Notes: a model not told the origin generated them from the sequence alone. Shown: positions 6,236 to 14,378, counted from the stretch's first letter. The stretch is DNA of 19,162 bases from an uncultured Clostridia bacterium (GCA_946615295.1 CAMOHL010000003.1:1-19162); one strand, 5' to 3'. A program made the numbers and translations.

Positions 6236-7387
6236 CTAATACCAATTATCAACTATGTCTTTCAACTTTTGACCATAGTCCTTTGTTTCTACATCTTCCA
6301 TAGTATATATTTTTGTAGTAAAAATCAAGTTATTTTCAAAATAAATTTTAAATTCACCAACTTCTTCATTGTTTTTTACAGGGGCAGTCAAATTATCTTT
6401 TAAAATAGTTTTGGTATTTATTTTTTCAATTTCATTTTCTTTAAGTGGATAATAAAATGATGATTTTGTGTAAGTTTTTACTTTGTCAGTTGTTCCATTT
6501 TCAACATTTATACTATCAATATATTCATTTGCATCTAAAATTTTTTCATATTTATATTGCGAAAAGCAGTTTTCAAGCATTGCCCTGCTTTCTTCAAACA
6601 TATCTTGACAATTCAAAACGACTGAAATCAATCTCATATTATTTCTTTTGCAACTTGTTACACAACATCTTCTTGCATTGTCAGTAAAGCCAGTTTTTAC
6701 TCCTTCACAGCCATCCATATTTGAATGCAAAAGTTTATGCTTATTTCTCAAAAATCTTGGTTGATTGGCACTGCTACCCGGTATTTGAGCAAATTTTGTT
6801 TTAACAATTTCTCTAAAATCTTCATTTTGCATAGCTTTTGCTGTTATTATAGCCAAATCGTATGCTGTTGTGTAGTGAGTTTGACTATCAAGTCCATGAG
6901 GGTTGTCAAAATGTGTGTTATGTAGTCCAAGTTCTTGAACTTTTTTGTTCATCATATCAACAAAGTTTTCCAAACTACCATTTCCAACTCTATATGCAAT
7001 TGCAAGAGATGCATCATTTCCACTTGCAAGCATCAATCCAAGCAATAAATTTCTCATTGACAAATGTTCATCTTTTTTTAGATAAATGCTAGTTCCTTCA
7101 ATGCCGACTGCTCTGTTGTCAGTTGAAAAAATCTCGTCCAAATCGTCAGTATTTTCTATTGCAACAAGTGCTGTCATAATCTTTGTTGTGCTTGCCATTG
7201 CAAGTTTTTTGTCCTTGTCTTTTTCAAACAATACTCTGCCTGAATTTGCTTCAATCACAACTGCTCCTTTTGCTGCTGTTGAATATGCCAAAATATTTGT
7301 ATTTTCTGGTTTTTCACAAAACATACTTGTTGTTATAGACACAGCCAAAATCAATAAAACTAGAATAAAATTTAACTTTCTATTCAT
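6236..7387 (-). CDS. D-alanyl-D-alanine carboxypeptidase (S11, DacB/DacF type)
   Basis: A 383-residue penicillin-binding protein. An N-terminal signal peptide (hydrophobic 7-22) is followed by the S11 transpeptidase fold: SxxK at Ser66-Lys69 (ASTTK), SGN at 122-124, KTG at 231-233. A C-terminal beta domain follows and the protein ends in NWY. It trims the terminal D-Ala from peptidoglycan stem peptides outside the membrane. Position between gerW and rluB matches that of dacB in Bacillus, which acts on spore cortex, so a sporulation role is possible (inference). The ribosome site AAAGGAG lies 5 nt before the ATG, within 2 nt of the gerW stop. It is paralogous to the gene at 11041-12204. No clear C-terminal amphipathic anchor is identified. 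Confidence 0.9.
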   Translation of the reverse strand: MNRKLNFILVLLILAVSITTSMFCEKPENTNILAYSTAAKGAVVIEANSGRVLFEKDKDKKLAMASTTKIMTALVAIENTDDLDEIFSTDNRAVGIEGTSIYLKKDEHLSMRNLLLGLMLASGNDASLAIAYRVGNGSLENFVDMMNKKVQELGLHNTHFDNPHGLDSQTHYTTAYDLAIITAKAMQNEDFREIVKTKFAQIPGSSANQPRFLRNKHKLLHSNMDGCEGVKTGFTDNARRCCVTSCKRNNMRLISVVLNCQDMFEESRAMLENCFSQYKYEKILDANEYIDSINVENGTTDKVKTYTKSSFYYPLKENEIEKINTKTILKDNLTAPVKNNEEVGEFKIYFENNLIFTTKIYTMEDVETKDYGQKLKDIVDNWY

Positions 7388-7389
7388 AA

Positions 7390-7761
7390 CTACTCCTTTT
7401 TCATATTTTTTGTAACATCTTGAAACAATTTCATCAAATCTTCAAAAGTGTTTTTGTTTTCTATTGTTATGAGTTTCAATTTGCTGTCATCTCCAATCAA
7501 AAAACCTATTGGAACAATACTTACACCAGCAGTTGAACCACCAGCAAACGGATATTCTTTTTGTGCATTTTTTGGTGGTATGTTTTGACTATATTCTCCA
7601 CCACCAGCAACAAAACCAACAGTTACTTTTGTGATTGGTATAATTGTTAGATCGCCGTTTTTTATGGGTTTGCCAACAACAGTATTGACATCAGTAAACT
7701 CTTTGATTTTGCTTATTGCATTTTTCATTAGATTTTCTATTTTTTCATTACTATTTTGCAT
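7390..7761 (-). CDS. gerW: GerW/YtfJ family sporulation protein
   Basis: A 123-residue GerW (YtfJ) protein of near-normal length. It has the family core: TVVGKPI at 27-33, a VTVGFVAGGGEYS strand at 46-58, and a PFAGGSTAGVSIVPIGFLI stretch near 71-89. In Bacillus, YtfJ/GerW is a spore protein needed for normal germination with some germinants; the biochemical activity is not known. The ATG abuts the TAA of the DUF2953 gene, with GGGAG inside that gene's end as ribosome site, so the two are translationally coupled. The same pair (ytfI-ytfJ) is adjacent in Bacillus. Confidence 0.9.
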   Translation of the reverse strand: MQNSNEKIENLMKNAISKIKEFTDVNTVVGKPIKNGDLTIIPITKVTVGFVAGGGEYSQNIPPKNAQKEYPFAGGSTAGVSIVPIGFLIGDDSKLKLITIENKNTFEDLMKLFQDVTKNMKKE

Positions 7762-8319
7762 TTATTTCTCCCTATTATTAAAAAAGTTTTTTGTTTTCGT
7801 TTCTATAAAAGTCCAAAATAGATCAAACAAACTCAATGATATTTTTGCCTTAAATCCAATTTTTATTACTGATTTGTTAAAATTTGGATAAACTTTTATC
7901 AAAAACTTTGTTTCACTCTTTTTTGTTTTGAAAATTTCATAAAATATCTTTGCAAAGATATCAACATATCCACAAGTCATAGCTGAACAAAATGCACTTG
8001 ATTCGATTCCAAAATTAAAGTAAAAACCCAGTTGTTTAAAATATATTTTTCTAAATAACACATCTTGAAAAACAGTATATTCTTGAATGGACTGACTATC
8101 AAATTCAAGAGGTATATACTTGTTTTTTTTCTTTTTGTTTGTGAGTTTTATGCAACCTGATTCTATAGATAAAATATAGTCAAAAATTTTTATCTTCAAA
8201 AATGAAACTTGAAATCTTCCAATATTGTTTTTTATGTTAAAAATAACTTTTGCTTTTATTGTTAATTGCAAAATAATAATCAAAAATACAAATATCAAAA
8301 AGACATAAAAAAAACCCAT
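7762..8319 (-). CDS. DUF2953 (YtfI-like) membrane-anchored protein
   Basis: About 185 residues. It has a single strongly hydrophobic N-terminal helix right after the start (2-20), then a beta-rich region and a C-terminal segment with KVYPNFNKSVIKIGFKAKIS and an amphipathic LFDLFWTF. The adjacent gerW and the general pattern fit DUF2953, found in spore-formers with unknown function. The start is uncertain. An in-frame TTG at 8355 would add 12 codons, but neither start has a good ribosome site, and the family usually begins directly at the membrane helix, which favours the ATG at 8319. There is a 49-nt gap after scpB, or 13 nt if the TTG is used. Confidence 0.75.
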   Translation of the reverse strand: MGFFYVFLIFVFLIIILQLTIKAKVIFNIKNNIGRFQVSFLKIKIFDYILSIESGCIKLTNKKKKNKYIPLEFDSQSIQEYTVFQDVLFRKIYFKQLGFYFNFGIESSAFCSAMTCGYVDIFAKIFYEIFKTKKSETKFLIKVYPNFNKSVIKIGFKAKISLSLFDLFWTFIETKTKNFFNNREK

Positions 8320-8368
8320 TGAATTATTATTTGTCAATGAGTTTAAAATATTCAATTTTAATATAAAT

Positions 8369-9214
8369 TTATTCCAAATCTATGTCTGGATTATTCTCGA
8401 TCAAACTCCAATCTATACCATCAGTTTTGTTTTCAATCTGTTCACTATTTTGATTGTTTTGATAGTATTCTTCCTCGAGCAACGATTCGATATCTCTATC
8501 ACCATCATATTTTTTGGCTGATTTTTCGTTGTTGTTTTGTTCAATATTGTTTGTTTTGTTATTTGCTTCATTGTTTTGTGGCTCTAAACTGCTTTTTTCT
8601 GTAAAAGAATTTTCTTCAACTGAATTTTCTTGAGATTGTTCATCTTCATCAGGAATTTCAAATTCATTGTAAAGATGATTGTTTTCAAGTTGAATTTCTT
8701 CAACAGTTTTCATAAGTTCATCATAATCTGGCAGGTCATTTAAACTATTGATGCCAAAGTGTCGCAAAAACTCATCAGTTGTTCCAAAAAGAAGTGGTTT
8801 TCCAACAGCATCTTTTCTGCCTATAACTTCTATGAGCTTGTAGTTTAAAAGTGTTTGAATTGCATAATCACTGTTTATTCCTCGAATTTCTTGAACATCA
8901 AGTCTTGTTACAGGTTGCTTGTATGCAATTATTGCCATAACTTCCAAAGTTGCCTTTGTGAGTTGTCTTTCTCTTATAGGGTTGAGAACTTGAGAAACAT
9001 CGTCTGCAAATTTTGGGTTTCCACAAAGTTGCAATTTGTCTTTGTATGTAATAAAATTTATGCCACAATCTTCATTGTATCTTTGTTTTAAAATTTCTAT
9101 TGCTTTGTCAAGTTCTTTTGGGGTTACTTGCAATTTCTCCATAATAATTCCCCTATCAAGTCCATCACCTGACAAAAATAGAAGTCCTTCAAGAATTTTG
9201 TCCAAGTTGTTCAT
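8369..9214 (-). CDS. scpB: ScpB, SMC-ScpAB condensin subunit, with low-complexity tail
   Basis: A 281-residue protein against about 190 for typical ScpB. Residues 1-165 are a standard ScpB with two winged helices, seen in AYKQPVTRLDVQEIRGINSD at 97-116 and GKPLLFGTTDEFLRHFG at 138-154. From about 175 a roughly 105-residue tail follows, rich in Asn, Gln, Glu and Ser, with an acidic end. ScpB dimers bind ScpA and regulate the SMC ATPase in chromosome condensation and segregation. The start is the ATG at 9214 rather than the TTG at 9217; AAAGGAGA lies upstream. The gene overlaps the end of scpA by 26 nt, indicating coupling. Confidence 0.92.
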   Translation of the reverse strand: MNNLDKILEGLLFLSGDGLDRGIIMEKLQVTPKELDKAIEILKQRYNEDCGINFITYKDKLQLCGNPKFADDVSQVLNPIRERQLTKATLEVMAIIAYKQPVTRLDVQEIRGINSDYAIQTLLNYKLIEVIGRKDAVGKPLLFGTTDEFLRHFGINSLNDLPDYDELMKTVEEIQLENNHLYNEFEIPDEDEQSQENSVEENSFTEKSSLEPQNNEANNKTNNIEQNNNEKSAKKYDGDRDIESLLEEEYYQNNQNSEQIENKTDGIDWSLIENNPDIDLE

Positions 9215-10199
9215 CAAAATTTTCTCCTTTTATTATTTGAATATTGCCAAACATTTCTTCTTGGCTAAAGTTTATCACTTGCAACTTTAAAAGTTCGAGC
9301 ATTGCCATAAATAGTGTTATAATCTCACCCCTAGAAAAGTCATCACCGACCAATTCATCAAAATAAATTTTGTCGCAAGTTGAAAGTATTGTTTTAATTT
9401 CGAATATTTTTTCTTCAACTGTCCATCTATCTTTTTCGATAGTTCTTTCTTCTTGCACAATTTCTCTAACAGCAGCTTTTGTCATTAAATTTGTGAATGC
9501 AGAAATAAGACCTTCAATGTTCATCTGCTTTAAAACATTTCTAAAGTCATTGACTTTTTCATCAGGTAACTTATACATTCTGTTAACTACTTCTTGTGAT
9601 TTCATCTTTTCGCTTGCATCTTTGTATAGTTTATACTCTTTCAATCTTTGCAAAAGTAGCCATTCAGGGTCATTTTCATCTTTTTCCTTTTCTTGTTCTT
9701 GTGGAATAAGTGATTTTGATTTGATTTCTATCAAAGTTGCGGCAACTTCAATAAATTCTGCAGCATTTTCCATATCAAGATTGTTTATATCTTTCATATA
9801 GTCCAAATATTGTTCAGTAATGCTTGCTAGTTTTACAGTTTCAATTTCTAATTTGCTATCTTTTATTAAAAACAACAACAAGTCAAGTGGTCCTTCAAAA
9901 TTTGAAAGTCTAACTTTGTAATAATCGCTAGCATCAAATTTGCTCAAATATTTGTCAGTAACTTTAACTTCTCCCAAATTGATATCACTTGAATTTTGCA
10001 ATTCAATAACATCAAATTTATTTTGATTGAGTTCCTCTTGTTGTCTTTTCATAATGTCGTTCAAAATTCTTGAAACATTTGCTCTTGCCTTTTTGACTTC
10101 TGGACTTTCTTCTGGCATAGCAAAAACAGCATCATCACTCTGTGTTGATTCTGTTCTATCAAACAATTTCTGCTCAAATTCATCAATAACTTTTGCCAT
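9189..10199 (-). CDS. scpA: ScpA, SMC-ScpAB kleisin, with N-terminal extension
   Basis: A 336-residue protein against about 240-260 usual for bacterial ScpA. The kleisin part begins near residue 95 (KVRLSNFEGPLDLLLFL at 95-111) and continues through the helical N-domain to the C-terminal winged helix (EVxEL-like VREIVQEERTIE, then SRGEIITLFMAMLELLKL). It bridges the two SMC heads. Residues 1-93 are an extra, charged and probably disordered or helical segment (MAKVIDEFEQKLFDR start, KARANVSRILNDIMKRQ helix at 38-52). The start is supported by a GGGGG ribosome site, and the ATG abuts the TAA of the M50 gene. No alternative start closer to the kleisin domain has an obvious ribosome site. Confidence 0.9.
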   Translation of the reverse strand: MAKVIDEFEQKLFDRTESTQSDDAVFAMPEESPEVKKARANVSRILNDIMKRQQEELNQNKFDVIELQNSSDINLGEVKVTDKYLSKFDASDYYKVRLSNFEGPLDLLLFLIKDSKLEIETVKLASITEQYLDYMKDINNLDMENAAEFIEVAATLIEIKSKSLIPQEQEKEKDENDPEWLLLQRLKEYKLYKDASEKMKSQEVVNRMYKLPDEKVNDFRNVLKQMNIEGLISAFTNLMTKAAVREIVQEERTIEKDRWTVEEKIFEIKTILSTCDKIYFDELVGDDFSRGEIITLFMAMLELLKLQVINFSQEEMFGNIQIIKGENFDEQLGQNS

Positions 10200-10877
10200 T
10201 TATGCCCCCAAAAAGAATATCCAAAAATCTAAAAATGGTATTTCTATCAAATTTACCAAATACATCAATGCAACATCAAAAAATCCTGTTAAAAATATAA
10301 CCAGCAAAATGATGCTTCCATATTTTGCCATAAATTTCAGAAAACCATTTTCTTTTTTTGACAATGAGTATATTATATTAAATCCATCAAGTGGGTAGAT
10401 TGGAATTAGATTGAAGATTGCAAGTCCCAAATTTATAATTGCAAGCTGTGAAAAAAATATAGATAAGAATGAAACAACAAATCCCAAGAATCCAACTGTT
10501 ACTCCACTGCCTAAAATTGAAATTAGTACATAAGCACCAAATGCAAAAAATGATAAGAATATATTTGCAACAATGCCTGCAATAGAAGTTAGGAAAATTC
10601 CTTTTTTGTAGTTTTTAAACTTCAAAGGATTGATTGGAACAGGTTTTGCCCAACCAAATCCAAAGAGTAAAAATGAAATAGCTCCAAATAGATCCAAGTG
10701 CGCAATAGGGTTTATTGTGTATCTGCCCAAAAGTTTTGCAGTGTCATCACCATTTTTGTTTGCAACAAAAGCATGAGCAAATTCATGAATTGAAATGCTT
10801 ATCAAAATAGCAAAAACAAATGCAACAAGATAAAATATAGTTTCGCTTGTAATTCCCTGTCTTAAAATTCTAATCAT
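10200..10877 (-). CDS. M50-family site-2 protease-type membrane metallopeptidase
   Basis: A 225-residue polytopic membrane protein. Zinc ligands lie in a membrane helix: His31-Glu32-x-x-His35 (ISIHEFAHAF). The third ligand is Asp164 in PLDGFN, equivalent to the NPDG motif. GRYTINPIAHLDLFG at 51-65 is characteristic of the YwhC/Rip-like M50B group. About five or six membrane segments; no PDZ or CBS domain. It presumably cleaves membrane-embedded substrates, identity unknown; it lacks the context to be called SpoIVFB. First gene of the operon that continues with scpA. The start has GGAG 5 nt upstream and a TTGCAA-17-TATAAT promoter. Confidence 0.88.
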   Translation of the reverse strand: MIRILRQGITSETIFYLVAFVFAILISISIHEFAHAFVANKNGDDTAKLLGRYTINPIAHLDLFGAISFLLFGFGWAKPVPINPLKFKNYKKGIFLTSIAGIVANIFLSFFAFGAYVLISILGSGVTVGFLGFVVSFLSIFFSQLAIINLGLAIFNLIPIYPLDGFNIIYSLSKKENGFLKFMAKYGSIILLVIFLTGFFDVALMYLVNLIEIPFLDFWIFFLGA

Positions 10878-10900
10878 CTAAACTCCAAAATTTTCATTAT

Positions 10901-10929
10901 ATTATACAATATAATGCCAAAAATTGCAA
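10901..10929 (-). promoter_or_regulatory. Promoter of the M50-scpAB-DUF2953-gerW-dac-rluB operon
   Basis: On the minus strand, TTGCAA (10929-10924), a 17-nt spacer and TATAAT (10906-10901), followed by a second overlapping ATAAT. The predicted start near 10894 gives a leader of about 17 nt containing GGAG. Confidence 0.7.
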
Positions 10930-10965
10930 TAAAAAAGAGTATATAACTTTTAGTTATAAACTCTT
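10930..10965 (-). terminator. Terminator after dacF
   Basis: AAGAGT-A-TATAACT (10935-10948) pairs with AGTTATA-A-ACTCTT (10952-10965) through 13 bp with one A/A mismatch and a 3-nt loop. On the minus strand it is followed by TTTTTT. It ends dacF transcripts about 75 nt past the stop, and overlaps the upstream edge of the next operon's -35. Confidence 0.75.
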
Positions 10966-11040
10966 ATTTTTTAATATGATTTATAATTAAATAGGATTGC
11001 GAACAGACAAACATAACTACTCTATTTTTTTTTTAAAAGA

Positions 11041-12204
11041 TTAGATTGACCAATTATCTAAAACATATTTTGTTACTTCAAATATTGATGGAATTTTGTA
11101 TTCTTTATCTGCGATCAAATTTGATTCAGCAATAATGTTATTGTTGTCAACAACAAATATTTTTCCCAGAATTTGACCTTTTTCTATATTAGATTTTATG
11201 TTTTCAAATGTCATTTCTATTTGATAATTGTGGTTTGTTTCTCCAGATTTTTCTAACACAAACAAGTCATTTTCAGCAAAACATTTAACAAAATCTCTCT
11301 GTCCTTTTAGTTTTATATTTGATGTTATTTCACTACTTTTATCAACAACTTTTGTGTTTTTAAAGTTACTAAATCCATAATTGAGCAAACTTGATGAAAT
11401 ACTAAACCTATCACTTGCAGTTTTTGCACCCATAACAACAGAAACAAGTCGCATATCATTTCTTTTTGCAGATGCACTCAAACAATAGCCTGCTTCGTCA
11501 GTAAAGCCTGTTTTGCCGCAATCACAGCCAGGATAATATTTAATCAATCTGTTTGTGTTTACAAGTTCAGTTTCTCTGCCACTTTCATGAACGAGTTTAT
11601 CCATCCAAATTTGACTATACTTGTGATACAAGGAATGTTTTGAAACAACATTCAAAAGTTTAGCAATATCTTTTGCAGTTGAATATTGATTTATTGCAGG
11701 AAGTCCTGTTGAATTTCCATACAAAGTGTTTGTCATTCCAAGTTCATTTGCTCTTTTGTTCATAATATCAACAAATTTTGCTTCACTGCCTGCATATCCC
11801 TCAGCCAAAACAACTGAACTATCATTTGCTGATGCAACGATTACACTTTTTAACAAATCATCAATTTTGTAGGTTTTGCCAGCATCCAAAAATGCTTGTG
11901 AACCTTCCATACTTGCTGCATAATCGCTCACCAAAAGTTCAGTTTCAAGAGACCATTCCCCGTTTTCTATTTTTTCCATTGTAAGTAGTGATGTCATAAG
12001 CTTGACCATACTTGCAACTTCTCTTTTTTCATCACTATTCTTTTCAACTAGAACTTTTCCAGTGTTTGCATCAATCAAACAAAATTCTGGAACATCAAAG
12101 TCGAGTTCATCAGTTGCCTTTACAAATTTGGCAGAATTAAACAACCCTAAAATTGCTAGAATTGACAATAAAATTGCCAAAAAACCAAAGATAATTTTTT
12201 TCAT
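11041..12204 (-). CDS. dacF: D-alanyl-D-alanine carboxypeptidase (DacF-like, S11)
   Basis: A 387-residue penicillin-binding protein with a signal peptide (hydrophobic 4-22, likely cleavage near 30). Motifs: SxxK at Ser65-Lys68 (ASMVK), SAN at 125-127 in the SxN position, KTG at 231-233. The C-terminal beta domain ends in DNWSI. It removes terminal D-Ala from peptidoglycan stem peptides in the envelope. Position after deoB-pnp matches dacF of Bacillus, a forespore-expressed carboxypeptidase affecting cortex cross-linking. It is clearly paralogous to the gene at 6236-7387, with a similar length, layout and C-terminus. The ribosome site is GAGG 9 nt before the ATG. I could not identify a convincing promoter in 12205-12348. 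An inverted repeat with the shared TATGCA motif lies 55 nt upstream. Confidence 0.9.
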   Translation of the reverse strand: MKKIIFGFLAILLSILAILGLFNSAKFVKATDELDFDVPEFCLIDANTGKVLVEKNSDEKREVASMVKLMTSLLTMEKIENGEWSLETELLVSDYAASMEGSQAFLDAGKTYKIDDLLKSVIVASANDSSVVLAEGYAGSEAKFVDIMNKRANELGMTNTLYGNSTGLPAINQYSTAKDIAKLLNVVSKHSLYHKYSQIWMDKLVHESGRETELVNTNRLIKYYPGCDCGKTGFTDEAGYCLSASAKRNDMRLVSVVMGAKTASDRFSISSSLLNYGFSNFKNTKVVDKSSEITSNIKLKGQRDFVKCFAENDLFVLEKSGETNHNYQIEMTFENIKSNIEKGQILGKIFVVDNNNIIAESNLIADKEYKIPSIFEVTKYVLDNWSI

Positions 12205-12250
12205 ACTCTAAAACCTCAAATATATGTTGTGTTAATTTGAAAAAATTATC

Positions 12251-12302
12251 AAAAAAAAGTTTGCACAGTGCTATGCGATACTATGCATAGTATTATGCAA
12301 AC
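12251..12302 (-). terminator. Terminator of the deoB-pnp unit
   Basis: Arms 12302-12286 and 12275-12259 pair over 17 positions (7 GC-rich pairs at the base, one G-U, two A/C mismatches), with a 10-nt loop. On the minus strand eight T (12258-12251) follow. Part of this hairpin is the motif shared with 1550-1573, so it may also be a protein site upstream of dacF. Confidence 0.65.
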
Positions 12303-12303
12303 T
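12280..12303 (+). promoter_or_regulatory. Second copy of the TATGCA motif; candidate PadR operator upstream of dacF
   Basis: ACTATGCATAGT (a perfect 12-nt palindrome) is followed at once by ATTATGCAAACT. It matches 1550-1573 at 22 of 24 positions, and the similarity extends a few bases on both sides. It sits inside a terminator-like hairpin, so either role, or both, is possible. Confidence 0.45.
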
Positions 12304-12348
12304 TAATTGTTAGTCAAATTATGTTACTTTTTTGCTATATTATTAAAA

Positions 12349-13161
12349 TTAAATGGTTTTCAAAAACTCATACACTATTGTTTTTATGTTGTTTGATGCT
12401 TTTTTGCTACTTTCTAACACTTCACTGTGAGACAATTGATTATCTCCAAGCCCTGTTGCTTTGTTTGTTATTATACTCAAACCCAAAACATTCAAATCGC
12501 ATTGTCTTGCGGCTTCAACTTCTATTGCAGTACTCATTCCAATTGCAGAAGCACCCAAAACAGTTACCATTTTTATATCAGCTTTTGTTTCATAGAATGG
12601 GCCAATATATTGAATATATGTTCCTTCTTTCAAATCTATATTGTTATCTTTTGCAATTTGTTTTACAGTTTCAATATATTTTTGATTATAAGGTTCAGTC
12701 ATATCAATAAATTTTGTGCCGTAATCAATAATAGGTCCACCAATCAAAGCATTTTGCCCTGTGTGATTTATTTGGTCAGTTATGAGCATAATATCGCCCG
12801 GATTGAATGTTCTATCCACTCCACCACTTGCATTTGTTACAATCAGTGTCTTAACCCCCAATTCCTTAAAAATATATATTGGCATTGCAACTTGTTTTGC
12901 TGAAAAACCATCGTATAAATGAAATCTTCCTAGCATAGCTATAATAGTTTTACCGTTTAGTTTTCCGACAACAAATTTGTTTGAATGACCTTCTATATGA
13001 CTTGTTGGCATATTTGAAAGAGAATTATAAGGTATTTCAATTTTATCTTCCATTTCATCGGCAATATATGATAGTCCACTACCCAAAATCATCGCAACTT
13101 CAGGAGTTTGATTGATTTTCTGCTTAATTTCTTCAACTATTTGTCTAACTGTTTTTTCCAT
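12349..13161 (-). CDS. punA: Purine-nucleoside phosphorylase (PNP, trimeric class)
   Basis: A 270-residue protein of standard length for the trimeric PNP family. Phosphate-binding Gly-Ser lies in MILGSGL at 24-30, with GRFHLYDG at 78-85 and VTNASGGV at 108-115. The purine site contains Glu191 in PFYETKAD, GMSTAIEVEAAR at 208-219, and Asn233 in SIITNKATGL. It converts inosine or guanosine plus phosphate to free base and (deoxy)ribose-1-phosphate. The product is the substrate of DeoB, whose gene precedes and overlaps it by 25 nt. The start is supported by AGGTGA 6 nt upstream. Called pupG or punA depending on species. Confidence 0.93.
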   Translation of the reverse strand: MEKTVRQIVEEIKQKINQTPEVAMILGSGLSYIADEMEDKIEIPYNSLSNMPTSHIEGHSNKFVVGKLNGKTIIAMLGRFHLYDGFSAKQVAMPIYIFKELGVKTLIVTNASGGVDRTFNPGDIMLITDQINHTGQNALIGGPIIDYGTKFIDMTEPYNQKYIETVKQIAKDNNIDLKEGTYIQYIGPFYETKADIKMVTVLGASAIGMSTAIEVEAARQCDLNVLGLSIITNKATGLGDNQLSHSEVLESSKKASNNIKTIVYEFLKTI

Positions 13162-14309
13162 AATATTTCACCTATATATGATTTTTTATCCAAGAAGTAG
13201 TCTTCAATAAATTCTCCAATATTATTAAATCCATTTAATGTTCCTAAATTTATATTGCTCTTTATATTTTTTCCATAAACAATAAATGGTGTGTATTCTC
13301 TTGAATGGTCTGTTGATGGTGTTGTTGGATCATTTCCATGGTCGCCTGTAACAATCAAAATGTCATCATCTTTCATCTTTGTTATAAACTCTGCCAAAAA
13401 CTTGTCAGTTTCTTCCAATGATTTTGCATACCCCATAATATCATTTCTATGCCCATACAACATATCAGTATCAACAAAATTTGCGAAAACAAAGCCACTT
13501 TCAATTTCATCTTGGAGTTTTAAGGTTGCTTCAATTGAATCTTTGTTGTTGTGATTTAAGTATCTCTTTGTTATTGCTTTGTCAGCAAATATTTCACTAA
13601 TTTTACCAACTGAATAAATTGATATTCCGTTATCATACAGTCTTTGCATTGAGTTGTTGCTGTCTGGAACCAAGGAAAAATCTTTTCTACCTTCGTTTAT
13701 TCGCTTAAAATCCCCAACATCACCCTCAAATGGTCTTGCAATAACTCTGCCAACTGCAAAATCCCCACACATAATTTCTCTTGCTTTTTGACAATATTCA
13801 TACAATTTATCCAAAGAAACAATATCAGTATGTGTTGCAATTTGCAAAACACTATCTGCTGATGTGTAAACAATTGGATATCCTGTTTGTAGATGTAATT
13901 CACCAAGTTCATTGATAATTTCTGTTCCACTTGCCACTTTGTTTCCAATAATTTTTGTGTTAAATGCAATTTCTAGCTTATCAATAATTTCTTTTGGAAA
14001 GGCATTTTTAAATGTTGGCATTGGCTGTTTTGTTATAATACCCATCATTTCAAAGTGGCCAGTTGTTGTGTCTTTTCCTGCACTTAACTCTTTTAATCTT
14101 GCAAAGGAGCCAATACAATTTAATTCTTTTTCAAAATGTAATCCGTCTATATTCTTTAATCCAAGCTTTGTTAGTGTTGGTATGTTCAATGAGACAATTT
14201 TGTCAAGATTCTCAAAAGTATTGCTTCCACTATCTCCAAATTTTTCGGCATCATCGCTGGCACCTACACCAAAACCATCTAAAACAATCAAAAATACTCT
14301 TTTTTTCAT
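13137..14309 (-). CDS. deoB: Phosphopentomutase
   Basis: A 390-residue alkaline-phosphatase-superfamily enzyme, full length. The metal site starts at Asp11 in VLDGFGVGASDD. The phosphorylated Thr lies in GKDTTTGHFEMMG at 78-90. The C-terminal metal motif is VTGDHGNDPTTPSTDHSRE. It interconverts ribose- or deoxyribose-1-phosphate and the 5-phosphate, linking nucleoside cleavage by PNP to central metabolism. First gene of deoB-pnp. The ATG at 14309 has only AAAAAT between it and a TATAAT box and no ribosome site, so its mRNA looks leaderless. No purine riboswitch is possible in that space. Confidence 0.95.
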   Translation of the reverse strand: MKKRVFLIVLDGFGVGASDDAEKFGDSGSNTFENLDKIVSLNIPTLTKLGLKNIDGLHFEKELNCIGSFARLKELSAGKDTTTGHFEMMGIITKQPMPTFKNAFPKEIIDKLEIAFNTKIIGNKVASGTEIINELGELHLQTGYPIVYTSADSVLQIATHTDIVSLDKLYEYCQKAREIMCGDFAVGRVIARPFEGDVGDFKRINEGRKDFSLVPDSNNSMQRLYDNGISIYSVGKISEIFADKAITKRYLNHNNKDSIEATLKLQDEIESGFVFANFVDTDMLYGHRNDIMGYAKSLEETDKFLAEFITKMKDDDILIVTGDHGNDPTTPSTDHSREYTPFIVYGKNIKSNINLGTLNGFNNIGEFIEDYFLDKKSYIGEILWKKQLDK

Positions 14310-14315
14310 ATTTTT

Positions 14316-14324
14316 ATTATATCA
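14316..14324 (-). promoter_or_regulatory. Extended -10 promoter of deoB-pnp (leaderless)
   Basis: TGATATAAT on the minus strand, with the TATAAT ending 6 nt before the ATG. A -35 match 17 nt upstream is weak (TTAATA at 14344-14339), which an extended -10 can tolerate. Confidence 0.65.
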
Positions 14325-14378
14325 TATAATTTGAATAATATTAAATCAATTGATATATTTTTATTTTAAATTATCATA

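Noticed and set aside
10971..11040. A short minus-strand frame starting at an ATG near 11014
   Set aside because: About 16 codons with no convincing ribosome site, lying between dacF and its terminator.
14310..14378. Purine riboswitch upstream of deoB-pnp
   Set aside because: The -10 box is 6 nt from the ATG, leaving no leader, and the upstream sequence has no conserved aptamer core.
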